From positions 124,001 through 188,000 of the forward strand of contig SHMQ01000001.1 of the NCBI GenBank assembly GCA_008534395.1: a stretch of 64,000 nucleotides of DNA. The letters are read 5' to 3'. The position numbers were made by a program, and so were the translations under genes. The notes beneath the pieces were generated by a model. The model saw only the letters and a list, made by a program, of their open reading frames with translations. It did no database searches and was not told where the DNA came from. This document shows, piece by piece, positions 9,206-18,224 of this stretch. The stretch is from Candidatus Acidulodesulfobacterium acidiphilum. Lineage in GTDB: Bacteria; SZUA-79; Acidulodesulfobacterales; Acidulodesulfobacteraceae. Each line of letters starts with the position of its first letter. The first letter of the stretch is position 1.

Positions 9206-9240
9206 TTATCAATCTCCTTCTTATCTGACACCTTTTCCTA

Positions 9241-10749
9241 TCACATATCGTTTCCGGCGTATGAAAGATTCAGGCTTTTGTTTATTAAAGGGAAGTCCGC
9301 AATTATATTTCCCAATACTCCGTACTGAATAGAAGGCCAAATCCTGAACGACGGGTCTATATATTTAAGCCTGAATATCTTCCCTTTATCGTCTGCCATT
9401 ATATAAAAAAAAGCGTTGCCCCTTGAAGTTTCGGAATTGCCGATTGCATAACCGTATGCTTCAGGTTTGCTTTCATATTGAACGCAAATATTTCCTTCCG
9501 GCATATTAGAGGCTAAATTCGAAATTATTTCTTTTGAAAGATAAATTTCTTTAATTCTTAAAGCGGTTCTCGAAAAAACGTCTCCGCCTTCAAGAATAAC
9601 AGGCTTTAAATTTAAACTTCCGTATGCAAGATAAGGATATTCAATTCTTGTATCGCGCGACAATCCGGATGCCCTTGCGCTAATACCGCAAAGAGAAAGT
9701 TCTTCGGCCGTTTTTTTGTTAATTTTTCCTGTAAACTCCAGCCTGTCTAAAACCGAAGAAGAACTTAAAATAAATTCTTCCGATTCTTTTATAATATTTT
9801 CTACTTTCCCGACTGCTTCCTCTATTGACTTAAGTTTCTTAGAATCAAGGTCTAAATTTACGCCGCCTACCGTTAGTGAATTGAACAAAAATCTGTGTCC
9901 GCTTAAATTTTTATTGAGCCTCATCAGCTCTTCCTGCAGAGCAAACAAATTCTGCGCCGGCAGGGCAAATCCTATATCCATAAAAATCCAAGCAACGTCC
10001 CGCACATAGTTCCACATTCTTTCGAGCTCCGCAAGAATTACCCTGATATATTTAACCCTTTCGGTTATTTCTATATTTAAGATGCTTTCAGCGGCTTCAA
10101 GGTAGCTTATGGCGATATTGACGTTATTGTCTCCTGAAATTTTTGAAATTATATCCAGAGTTTCCTTGAAATCTTTGCCTTCGCAAATTTTTTCAACGCC
10201 CCTGTGTTTCCAAAAATGCCTTATTTCTAACTGTAAAACCGGCTCTCCCGCGAGCGAAAACCTAAAATGTCCCGGCTCTATAATGCCCGCATGGACCGGT
10301 CCTACCAATACGTTAAAAATGCCTTCCCCCAGAACCTCTTTAAACTTATACTCGCCGTATTTTTTCATTTCGGGAATTACGCCGTTATAATCTTTTCTCA
10401 AAGGATGAATTGAGGAATCCCAGTTTTCGGGATAAAGCATTAACGGCCTTAGGTCAGGGTGTCCTTCCGGTAAAAGTCCGAATAAATCGTATATCTCGCG
10501 CTCGTACATTTTTGCCGCAGGACATATTTTAGATATAGAACGAAAACTATCTTCGGTTTTTACGCAATATTCCTCTATGCCCCCCGTTCCTCCAAAAAAA
10601 TATCTGACGCTGAATTTAGAATTAACAACTCTTTCATCCGCAACCGCTATACCAAGCAGATATTTTCCCGAAGTTTTAATATTTTCCGCCGAATTTATAA
10701 AATCGTCCGATTTTATATCGTGTTTATCTATAATAATCATATTGCTCAT
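9241..10749 (-). CDS. Ehr complex large subunit, NuoC-NuoD fusion lacking Ni ligands
   Basis: Residues 1-130 resemble NuoC/30-kDa subunit (EREIYDLFGLLPEGHPDLRPL). Residues 140-502 resemble the hydrogenase large subunit/NuoD, as in HycE and HyfG. The family's Ni-Fe ligands are absent. Where hydrogenases have RICGxC, this protein has KISGDN (Ser205 and Asn208). Where they have DPCxxC near the C terminus, it has DPSFRI (Ser467 and Ile470). It therefore cannot bind a canonical NiFe centre and belongs with 'energy-converting hydrogenase-related' (Ehr) complexes. No C-terminal maturation peptide is apparent, as expected. It overlaps the upstream HyfF-like gene by 4 bp (ATGA). The substrate of the complex is unknown. 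Confidence 0.88.
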   Translation of the reverse strand: MSNMIIIDKHDIKSDDFINSAENIKTSGKYLLGIAVADERVVNSKFSVRYFFGGTGGIEEYCVKTEDSFRSISKICPAAKMYEREIYDLFGLLPEGHPDLRPLMLYPENWDSSIHPLRKDYNGVIPEMKKYGEYKFKEVLGEGIFNVLVGPVHAGIIEPGHFRFSLAGEPVLQLEIRHFWKHRGVEKICEGKDFKETLDIISKISGDNNVNIAISYLEAAESILNIEITERVKYIRVILAELERMWNYVRDVAWIFMDIGFALPAQNLFALQEELMRLNKNLSGHRFLFNSLTVGGVNLDLDSKKLKSIEEAVGKVENIIKESEEFILSSSSVLDRLEFTGKINKKTAEELSLCGISARASGLSRDTRIEYPYLAYGSLNLKPVILEGGDVFSRTALRIKEIYLSKEIISNLASNMPEGNICVQYESKPEAYGYAIGNSETSRGNAFFYIMADDKGKIFRLKYIDPSFRIWPSIQYGVLGNIIADFPLINKSLNLSYAGNDM

Positions 10750-12272
10750 TTAAAAAAATTAACTTTACCTCCAAATTCAACCGCCGCAGATTTTATTATA
10801 TGCAAAAATGGATACGGAATGTAAAATAGCAGAAAAGAAGAAAACAGCAACATTATTAACGGAACATAGACTATAAAAGGATGCAATCCCGCTTCGCTAA
10901 CCGCTTTATGAGATGCGCCCGCACCGTCGGTTTTTAGTTCGCCGCCTTCTTCTTCGTCCCCTGTATTTGCTTTTCCGACGTACATTTTAAGAACCTTGCC
11001 GAAAAGTCCTATAAAAACGAAAATAAGCAGGATAAAAACTAAAAACCCCAACCAGATATCTGTTCTAAAAACGCCGGTCATAATGTAGATTTCTCCAAGA
11101 AACATAGCAAAAGGCGGCATGCCGCTGATTCCCATAGCCCCGAAAAGAAGAACTATTCCCGTAATAGGAAAATTTTTGGATAAATTTCTTATTTTATCTA
11201 TTCTTCGTTCATGGGTAGCCGCAAGAACGTTTCCCGAAGATAAAAAAAGCAGCCCCTTATTCAAGGCGTGAAAAAAAATCTGCAGCAGGCTTCCTATAAC
11301 CGCAATTCCGCCTATGCCGAAACCAAGCGCTATAATACCCATATTTTCCATTGAAGAGAATGCAAAAAGCCGTTTGTAATCGGTCTGCTTTATTATCGAA
11401 AAAGCCGATACGAAAATTGTTAAAAACCCGAAGCAGATTAAAAAATACCTAGGGTAATGTATGCCGGCGGCGGCGTTTATCTGATAAAACCGTAAAATAC
11501 CAAGAAGCGCGGTATTAAGCAAAACTCCCGACAATAAAGCGCTGACCGGACTTGGACCTTGCGAATGCGCATCCGGAAGCCAGTTGTGCATAGGAGCAAA
11601 ACCTACTTTCGTTCCAAATCCTACAAGCGCAAGAATAAAAGACAGCATAAGAAAATTTTTGTCTAATTTTGCGCCCGCCTGCATAATATTAATAAAAGAT
11701 AAAGAGCGCATACTTTCGCCGTAAACCTGCGAAGTAGTAAAATATAAAATAACTATGGCAAAAAGCCCTATGGCAATGCCGACAGAACACATAATAACGT
11801 ATTTCCATGTAGCTTCGAAAGATTCTTTCGTCCTGTTAAAAGAAACCAATAATGCCGTAGCAAGCGTCGTGGCTTCCAGTCCCGTCCAGTAAATACCCAG
11901 ATTATTAGACAATATCGAAACCATCATGCTGAAAATAAATAAATTTTTCCAAAAATAATAAAATTTAAATTTTCTTTTAGATACGCCGCCGGCTATTTCG
12001 CTTCTGACGTATCCAAAAGAATAAAACGCTACGAATAGTTCAAGCGTAGAAACGGTTATTAGTATGACTAAATTAATATAATCTACAAAGAAAAACCCTC
12101 CTAAAAAAAACGCGATTGAATTAAAAGAAACTGCGATTACGCCGACCGTCAAGAATACAAGGACGGATATCGCCAGCTGAAGATAAGACATCCATAATAC
12201 GTCGGTAAAAATTGAAAATATTAAGGCCGCCGCAGGAAGTATTAATATTAAATCTAAAAGTTTATGATGCAA
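10746..12272 (-). CDS. HyfF/NuoN-like ion-translocating membrane subunit
   Basis: Antiporter-like proton-channel subunit of the Ehr complex, about 13-14 membrane helices in 508 residues. Characteristic stretches include the TM5 glutamate in YWTGLEATTLATALLV and the TM7-8 region GTKVGFAPMHNWLPDAHSQ followed by PSPVSALLSG, close to hydrogenase-4 component F. Conserved Glu and Lys residues for ion transfer are present in these segments. Near the C terminus an acidic/glycine loop (GDEEEGGELK) precedes the last helices. It overlaps the neighbouring HyfE-like gene by 11 bp and the large-subunit gene by 4 bp, so the operon is tightly coupled. Confidence 0.88.
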   Translation of the reverse strand: MHHKLLDLILILPAAALIFSIFTDVLWMSYLQLAISVLVFLTVGVIAVSFNSIAFFLGGFFFVDYINLVILITVSTLELFVAFYSFGYVRSEIAGGVSKRKFKFYYFWKNLFIFSMMVSILSNNLGIYWTGLEATTLATALLVSFNRTKESFEATWKYVIMCSVGIAIGLFAIVILYFTTSQVYGESMRSLSFINIMQAGAKLDKNFLMLSFILALVGFGTKVGFAPMHNWLPDAHSQGPSPVSALLSGVLLNTALLGILRFYQINAAAGIHYPRYFLICFGFLTIFVSAFSIIKQTDYKRLFAFSSMENMGIIALGFGIGGIAVIGSLLQIFFHALNKGLLFLSSGNVLAATHERRIDKIRNLSKNFPITGIVLLFGAMGISGMPPFAMFLGEIYIMTGVFRTDIWLGFLVFILLIFVFIGLFGKVLKMYVGKANTGDEEEGGELKTDGAGASHKAVSEAGLHPFIVYVPLIMLLFSSFLLFYIPYPFLHIIKSAAVEFGGKVNFFK

Positions 12273-12879
12273 CGTTTCTCCTTAAGTTTAATATTAGAAG
12301 CGACAATATAAGTATGCTGACGAAAAGGTCGAAAAGTACGCCCAGTTCTACTAAAAGCGGCATTCCGTGAGTAATGCTGTTTGCCGCCAAAAAAATTGCA
12401 TTATCAATCGTTAAAAATCCTAGAATCTGCGAAAATAAAGTTTTTCTTGTTATCATAAGCATCGCTCCTATTAAAAACGTAGCAAGAGATATCGTAAACA
12501 CGAAAGAACCGAAAGTAATGCCCGTTTTAATAATTTTTTGAGCTATCAAATTTGAAAGCAAAGTTAAAGAACCGGCAAAGACGACAGCCTCCGGTATGCC
12601 TATATACATATTTATTTCTTTATCCATTTTAACCTTTTTAAGGGTTTTGAATAAAAAATAAGGAATTAAAATAACCTTAAAAATTATTGTAATGGCAAAT
12701 GAACCGTATAAATTTATCGAGTTGAAATGAACCGCCCCCATTAAAATATAAAATGCAAGCATAAGAGACTGAAAAGAATACAACTTTATGGCAAATTTTA
12801 TAAAAGGCGAACTTACGTTTAATACGACCGAAACGAGTATTAAAATAATAAAAAGTTCTGCTATTTTTTCCATTATCAT
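12262..12879 (-). CDS. HyfE-like membrane subunit
   Basis: Small integral membrane subunit of 205 residues with about six or seven helices, matching hydrogenase-4 component E; its N-terminal part is related to NuoK, the small antiporter-linked subunit of complex I. Recognition rests on size, the hydrophobic pattern, the LGFLTIDNAIFLAANSIT segment and its place between HyfF- and HyfC-like genes. It starts 2 bp after the upstream HyfC-like gene ends and overlaps the next gene. No cofactor motifs are expected. Its presence separates this complex from Ech-type hydrogenases, which lack HyfE. Confidence 0.83.
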   Translation of the reverse strand: MIMEKIAELFIILILVSVVLNVSSPFIKFAIKLYSFQSLMLAFYILMGAVHFNSINLYGSFAITIIFKVILIPYFLFKTLKKVKMDKEINMYIGIPEAVVFAGSLTLLSNLIAQKIIKTGITFGSFVFTISLATFLIGAMLMITRKTLFSQILGFLTIDNAIFLAANSITHGMPLLVELGVLFDLFVSILILSLLILNLRRNVAS

Positions 12880-12881
12880 TT

Positions 12882-13856
12882 TTAAAATCTCCTAATCGAC
12901 AATATCATCGCTATCAAAGACAATATGAACGAGACGGAAAGAATGTTCGGCACCCTGAAAACGCGCATTTTGGGGTTAACTATCTCTACGCCGGCAATAA
13001 ATATACATAATATTATCATCTTCAAAACGTAAATTATAAAAGCTAACGGGATTTGATAAATATTTACGGCCATATAAGGAAACAGGATAAGAGACATTAT
13101 GGTTAAAAAAACCGTAAGTTTCAAGTAGCTTCCGTATTCATAAAGTCCCAGATGTTTTCCGCTTGCCTCTAAAATGTTTGCTTCATGAAACATGGTAAGT
13201 TCGAGATGGGTTTCAGGATTGTCTATAGGAATTCTTGCGTTTTCCGATATGCTTACGATAAAAAGCGAAATAAAAAGTAAAAAAGGTATAGCAACGGATA
13301 CGGCGCTTGAACCGGCGCCCGTCAAAAAGGCGTTTTCCGCTCCTTTCTGTATTACGTAAAAAATATCGGTAATTCTGCCCTGTTTTGTGAAGATGGCAAG
13401 CGATATAAAAATGAATATTAAAGAAGGCTCCGAAAGGACCGTTAAAAACCATTCCCTGCTGGCGGCGAGCCCGCCGAAAGCGCTGCCCTGATCCATAGCG
13501 TAAAGAGTCATAAAAAAAGTCGCAAGAGCAAGAGAATAAGCGATTAAAATTACGTCGGAAGATATGCCGAACAAAGAATATCTGTAAAATGCAGGCAGCA
13601 TTAATAATATAATTAAATACGTTACAAAAACTATATAAGGAGATATATTAGATATAAATGTCGCGTCTTTTGATAAAACGAGCTCTTTTTTTAATAATTT
13701 ATTAAAATTTATATAAAACTGAAATATATTTATTCCTTTCTGACCTCTTGCACGCTGTTTTAATTTATGAATGAAACCTGCAAAAAAGGGCGCAAGCATA
13801 ACTATTATAATAAATTGAATTAAGCCTATTATTAAATGCTGAGCGTTAAAATTCAT
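12882..13856 (-). CDS. HyfC/HycD/NuoH-like membrane subunit
   Basis: Membrane subunit of 324 residues with about eight helices that links the peripheral redox arm to the proton-pumping arm, equivalent to NuoH and HycD/HyfC. The diagnostic loop ENARIPIDNPETHLELTMFHEANILEASG, with its acidic residues facing the quinone-site entry in complex I, lies near residues 205-232. The start is preceded by the HyfB-like gene with 20 bp between. Together with HyfB, E and F it makes a pumping module with two antiporter-like chains; no HyfD gene is seen. Confidence 0.87.
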   Translation of the reverse strand: MNFNAQHLIIGLIQFIIIVMLAPFFAGFIHKLKQRARGQKGINIFQFYINFNKLLKKELVLSKDATFISNISPYIVFVTYLIILLMLPAFYRYSLFGISSDVILIAYSLALATFFMTLYAMDQGSAFGGLAASREWFLTVLSEPSLIFIFISLAIFTKQGRITDIFYVIQKGAENAFLTGAGSSAVSVAIPFLLFISLFIVSISENARIPIDNPETHLELTMFHEANILEASGKHLGLYEYGSYLKLTVFLTIMSLILFPYMAVNIYQIPLAFIIYVLKMIILCIFIAGVEIVNPKMRVFRVPNILSVSFILSLIAMILSIRRF

Positions 13857-13876
13857 AATTTTTGTTTTTTTATCTT

Positions 13877-15796
13877 TTATCTTATTATAAATATATAAAT
13901 GATAATGCAGACGATTAAAGTTAAAAATAAATATCCCAGCGAAACGTTTATATTTGCCGAATTAACCGCTTTATTAAAAATTTCGGATATCTTGTAATAT
14001 AATTTTCCCGCCGGAATATATATATATTTTTCGACTATATCGTTCACTTCTTCGGTATAAACCGACTTAGACCTGAAATACTTTTTTACGTCCCTTTCAA
14101 AATCTATTTCCGAAACCGACGAGTAAAAAGAGGAAAAAACTTTCATTATGCTCGAGGAAAATCCGCTGCCGGAATACTGAGCTTTAGGATTCTTCTCGTC
14201 GAGCCCGCATGCCCATGTTTCAAACACTCTTTTTTTATCGGAAGCGAATATTTTAAAATAGAAAAAAATTATTAATAATAGGAGGATAAACGCAGCGGCT
14301 ATAATAGACGGCGCATATAAGGAAAACGAATGAACTTTTACGGCGCTGACTGCGGTAAACGGATTTGGATTTACCGTTCCTCCCGTCAGATAAAATATTA
14401 CGGCGTTTAAGCTCGATATTATTTGATAAGGGTAAACTCCTATATAAATACATAAAACAACGGGCAGGGCAATTCCTATTCTTTCTACAATATGGGATTT
14501 TTTTACATTTTCGGCATTAGCAGTCCTCGGTTTCCCAAGAAAAGTTATTCCGAATAATTTTGTAAAAGCGGCGCCTGCGGCGGCTCCTGCAAGTGACAGA
14601 AGCGCTATGGATATTATCGAAAAATAAACCATATACAGGTTGCCCGTAAAAACCGAACCTATTAAAGAAATATATAAATACCACTCGCTTAAAAAACCGT
14701 TTAAAGGAGGCATGGCCGAAATAGACATTATACCGATAAGAAAGAGCACCGACAACTGCGCCATTTTTTTTGAAAGTCCGCCGAGTTTTTCCATATTTCT
14801 AGTATGCGTATATTTGTCTATCAAGCCCGCACCCATAAAAAGTGAACTTTTGCTTAAGCCGTGATTAATTATATGCAGGAGTACTGCTATCATTGCAATA
14901 TATTCCAGCGATTTAAAATTTTCTACACGCGCCCAGTACGATATGCCGATTCCCATAAAAATTATTCCCATATTTTCTATAGTGGAAAAAGCAAGCAGTT
15001 TTTTAATATCTTTCTGCGCCATGGCGTACATAATCCCCAAAAGAGCGGACAAAGCGCCTATAACGAGAAGTATGATTCCAAGAAACGAGTCAGACCCTGA
15101 ACTGAAAACGAATAAAAATTTTAAAATACCGTATATAGCCATATTAACCATAACGCCTGACATAACGGCCGATATATTGGCGGGCGCAACAGGATGGGCG
15201 TAAGGCAGCCATGTATGAAAAGGTATAATGCCCGCTTTAATCGAAAATCCGGTTATTGCCGCCGCCAGTATTATAATTCCCGCCGCGCCTTTATAATAAT
15301 CGAAAGAAAAAGACGACGTTTTTAAATAAAGCATTATAAAAGCGGCGGTTATAAGAATAGTGCCTATATGCGTCATTAAAAAATATAAAAAACCGGCTTT
15401 TCTGGATTCTTCGTTTCCTTCATAAATAACCAAAAGAAAAGAAAAAATGGACATCAATTCCCAAAAAATCAAAAAGGTCAGCATATCGTTACTTATAACG
15501 AGAATAAGCATGGATATTATAAATAAAAAAGAATATATAAACAGTGAAGGTTTATCGTCGTATTTATCCCCGTATTTTATAGAAAAAATAGAAATAAACA
15601 GTGAAATAGAAGATATGAATATTACGAAAAACAGGGAAAGAGCGTCAAATTTGAAGGAAAAATTTATAAAAGAGGATTGCAGTATAAATTCGCTTTTAAA
15701 ATAGTATATGCTTAAAACCGTAAAAAACGCGGCGGATAAAATGGTCAGAAAACTAAAAAAATACCTGAATATCCCTTTATGCTTAAGGTTATCCAT
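13877..15796 (-). CDS. HyfB/NuoL-like ion-translocating membrane subunit
   Basis: First gene of the Ehr operon, a 639-residue antiporter-like subunit related to hydrogenase-4 component B and NuoL. Typical motifs are LIFWELMSIFSFLLV (TM5 Glu), KAGIIPFHTWLPYAHPVAPANISAVMSGVM (TM7-8 Lys and His) and KDIKKLLAFSTIENMGII. A soluble segment between about 525 and 600 interrupts the last helices. It begins 91 bp after the upstream molybdopterin oxidoreductase gene stop, in the same direction, so co-transcription with that gene is plausible. No ferredoxin-like subunit (HyfH/NuoI type) accompanies the operon. Confidence 0.87.
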   Translation of the reverse strand: MDNLKHKGIFRYFFSFLTILSAAFFTVLSIYYFKSEFILQSSFINFSFKFDALSLFFVIFISSISLFISIFSIKYGDKYDDKPSLFIYSFLFIISMLILVISNDMLTFLIFWELMSIFSFLLVIYEGNEESRKAGFLYFLMTHIGTILITAAFIMLYLKTSSFSFDYYKGAAGIIILAAAITGFSIKAGIIPFHTWLPYAHPVAPANISAVMSGVMVNMAIYGILKFLFVFSSGSDSFLGIILLVIGALSALLGIMYAMAQKDIKKLLAFSTIENMGIIFMGIGISYWARVENFKSLEYIAMIAVLLHIINHGLSKSSLFMGAGLIDKYTHTRNMEKLGGLSKKMAQLSVLFLIGIMSISAMPPLNGFLSEWYLYISLIGSVFTGNLYMVYFSIISIALLSLAGAAAGAAFTKLFGITFLGKPRTANAENVKKSHIVERIGIALPVVLCIYIGVYPYQIISSLNAVIFYLTGGTVNPNPFTAVSAVKVHSFSLYAPSIIAAAFILLLLIIFFYFKIFASDKKRVFETWACGLDEKNPKAQYSGSGFSSSIMKVFSSFYSSVSEIDFERDVKKYFRSKSVYTEEVNDIVEKYIYIPAGKLYYKISEIFNKAVNSANINVSLGYLFLTLIVCIIIYIFIIR

Positions 15797-15887
15797 TTAA
15801 TATCAAAACTTAATCCTCCATATTGTATAATTTAAAGTCAAAACTTTTTAATTATAGCAAATGCTTAAAAAATAGCAAGAACATTTT

Positions 15888-17948
15888 TTAGATTTTTTTA
15901 ACTTCGACAAGTGAGGAAAAAAAAACGGCGCCGCCGCCTATATCCGATAAATCGTCGGGAGTCAGAGCATTTACGCCCGAACCGTTTGCGTAATCGTCTT
16001 TCCACCATAAACCTGCCGAAACGACTACTCCGGGCAGAACGGAATTTACGACTTTAACTTTTATAGACACCCCGCCCCGCTCGTTTTCTACCCTTACTAA
16101 ATCTCCGTCATTAATGCCTCTGGCTTCGGCGTCTTCAGGATTAATTTCTAAAAAAGGCTCGATGGCTTTTGCTTTTAAAGAAGCGACTCCGGCAAAAGAC
16201 GAATTTAAAAAAAAGTGGTTTGGAGGACTGACGAAGATTAAAGGGTAATTAGAATTTATTTTATTGAAGGCGTTTTCATTGCTATATTTTTCCGGATAAT
16301 TTCTTATAGGATTGTACTGCGGTATTTCCGAAAGTCCGTAAGCCGAAACTTTTGTACTTTTAAACTCTATTTTACAAAAAGAAGTTTTTAGTTTATCGAA
16401 TTTAAAAGGATAGTCTTCCGTCTCGATTTTAATAACTCTTTCTTTTTTAAGCCTATCAAAAGTTATTCCTCTTTCTTTCCAGTAAGGAAGGTCAAGAGCC
16501 ATGCGCGCTATATCTTCTTCCGTATCCGAAAAACATTCGTCGTTAAAATCTAAAGCATTAGCAATAAGTTTAAATACTTCAATGTTAGGCTTAGCCTCTC
16601 CTAAAGGCCGTATAACCGGAACTGCCCACTGAATAAAAGTATGCCAGTAGCTTACGTAAAGGTCTGAATGTTCAAAGCTCGTAGTTGCCGGAAGTATAAT
16701 ATCCGCCCATTTTGCGGTATCCGTCATGGTTTGCTCGTGAACCACCGTAAAAAGGTCTTCCCTTCCAAAACCTTTTATAACCAAGTTTTGATTGGGAGCT
16801 ACAACTGCAGGATTGCTGTTATAAACGTACAACGACATAATAGGAGGACTGCCAAGTTCGCATAATGCTTTTCCAAGCTGAACCATATTTACCGTTCTGC
16901 TTGCATTTTTCATTAAATCCGGTCTTTTTAACGCTTGTTCGTTTAAAGGAAAATATCCGGAATTAGATTTTAACGCTCCTCCGCCTTTATCCGACCATGC
17001 CCCTGTTAAAGACGGAAGTAAAGAAATCAGCCATGTATTTATACCGCCGTTTTTGTGATGCTGAAGTCCGTTTCCTATTCTTAAAAACGACGGTTTAGTT
17101 TCTGCATATAATTTTGCTAAATGTTCGATTCGCTCTTTTGAAAGACCGGTAATGCCTGCTACTTTATCTGGCGGATATTCCTGCGCCTTTTTGCGAAATT
17201 CGTCAAATCCGAAAGAATACTTTTCTAAAAATTCCTTATTTTCCAAATTATCTCTTAATATAATATGCGCAATTCCCAGAGCAAGCGCTCCATCCGAACC
17301 CGGCAGAATCATATAAAAATCGTCTGCCCATTTTGCCGTTTTATTGCGGTGAACGTCTACGGCTATAATTTTAGCGCCGTTTTTACGGGCAGCTTCGGCT
17401 AAAAGCGCCTGATGCATATTTGTTTCTAAAGCGTTTATTCCCCAGAATATTATCAATTTTGCATTAACGGAGTCTAAAGGATTTACCCCTTTAGACTCTC
17501 CGTAAGCAAGCTGATACCCCAGACTTCCCGCAGCTGAACATATAGTGCGGTCAAGAGCCGTAGCGCCGATTTTATTAAAAAGACGCCTGTCCATACTTGC
17601 TTTGTTAATTATGCCTTCCGTCCCGCCGTAGGAATAGGGCAAAATACTTTCAGAACCATATTTAGAAATAAGCTCTTTCCAACGTCCGGTAATTTCATCT
17701 ATGGCATCATTCCAACTTATTCTTTTAAATGCGCCGACACCCTTCTTCCCCGTCCTGCGCATCGGATAAAGTATCCTGTTTCCGTAAATGCGTTCAGGAT
17801 AAGCTCTTACTTTTTCGCAGATAACCCCTTTTGTTACGGGATGAGATGGATCGCCCGCCACTTTTACGATTTTACCGTCTTCGATTTCAATCCTTAAAGC
17901 GCATGTATCCGGACAGTCGTGAGGACACACCGAATATTTTATTTCCAT
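15888..17948 (-). CDS. molybdopterin oxidoreductase with N-terminal 4Fe-4S site, substrate unknown
   Basis: DMSO-reductase superfamily enzyme of 686 residues without a Tat or other signal peptide, hence cytoplasmic. The N-terminal cluster site is C8-x3-C12-x3-C16-x27-C44 within VCPHDCPDTCAL. Cys137 in DRTICSAAG is the likely Mo/W ligand. The C-terminal molydopterin dinucleotide-binding domain contains INPEDAEARGINDGDLVRVENERG. It resembles the short, single-subunit 'CPHDCPDTC' family rather than classic formate dehydrogenases. It lies between a small membrane protein gene and the Ehr operon, all co-directional, so it may feed or drain electrons from the Ehr complex; that is inference. Formate, polysulfide or an organic hydroxylation substrate are all possible. 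Confidence 0.8.
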   Translation of the reverse strand: MEIKYSVCPHDCPDTCALRIEIEDGKIVKVAGDPSHPVTKGVICEKVRAYPERIYGNRILYPMRRTGKKGVGAFKRISWNDAIDEITGRWKELISKYGSESILPYSYGGTEGIINKASMDRRLFNKIGATALDRTICSAAGSLGYQLAYGESKGVNPLDSVNAKLIIFWGINALETNMHQALLAEAARKNGAKIIAVDVHRNKTAKWADDFYMILPGSDGALALGIAHIILRDNLENKEFLEKYSFGFDEFRKKAQEYPPDKVAGITGLSKERIEHLAKLYAETKPSFLRIGNGLQHHKNGGINTWLISLLPSLTGAWSDKGGGALKSNSGYFPLNEQALKRPDLMKNASRTVNMVQLGKALCELGSPPIMSLYVYNSNPAVVAPNQNLVIKGFGREDLFTVVHEQTMTDTAKWADIILPATTSFEHSDLYVSYWHTFIQWAVPVIRPLGEAKPNIEVFKLIANALDFNDECFSDTEEDIARMALDLPYWKERGITFDRLKKERVIKIETEDYPFKFDKLKTSFCKIEFKSTKVSAYGLSEIPQYNPIRNYPEKYSNENAFNKINSNYPLIFVSPPNHFFLNSSFAGVASLKAKAIEPFLEINPEDAEARGINDGDLVRVENERGGVSIKVKVVNSVLPGVVVSAGLWWKDDYANGSGVNALTPDDLSDIGGGAVFFSSLVEVKKI

Positions 17949-17958
17949 TTAATCGTCC

Positions 17959-18168
17959 TTAATGTATTCTTGAAAATCCGATAATTACCATTATAATCAT
18001 TACGAGTATATAAATTCTAAGAAACCAAAAGGCTATTTGCACCCATCCTTTAATTTCGGCTTTTTGTACCGGTATTTTATTATAATCTATTAACCCTTCT
18101 TCCTTTATAAAATCTTCCCAGTCTTCGTCGAGATCAATATCTTTAGAATTTTTTTTATTATTTTTCAT
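17959..18168 (-). CDS. small single-helix membrane protein, unknown
   Basis: A 69-residue protein with a charged, acidic N-terminal half (IDLDEDWEDFIKEEG) and one hydrophobic helix at the C terminus (about residues 45-65). I do not recognise a family. It starts 57 bp after the Nramp-like gene ends and stops 10 bp before the molybdoenzyme gene, so it is probably in the same transcript. It could be a membrane anchor or accessory subunit for the otherwise soluble molybdoenzyme, or a transporter accessory peptide. Neither is shown by sequence. Confidence 0.6.
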   Translation of the reverse strand: MKNNKKNSKDIDLDEDWEDFIKEEGLIDYNKIPVQKAEIKGWVQIAFWFLRIYILVMIIMVIIGFSRIH

Positions 18169-18224
18169 ATTGCGCCTCTTACAATTAAAATTAAATTATA
18201 TCAATTTATTGAATTTATTTACAG

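Noticed and set aside
9241-10749. [NiFe] hydrogenase large subunit
   Set aside because: All four Ni-ligand cysteines are replaced (Ser205, Asn208, Ser467, Ile470).
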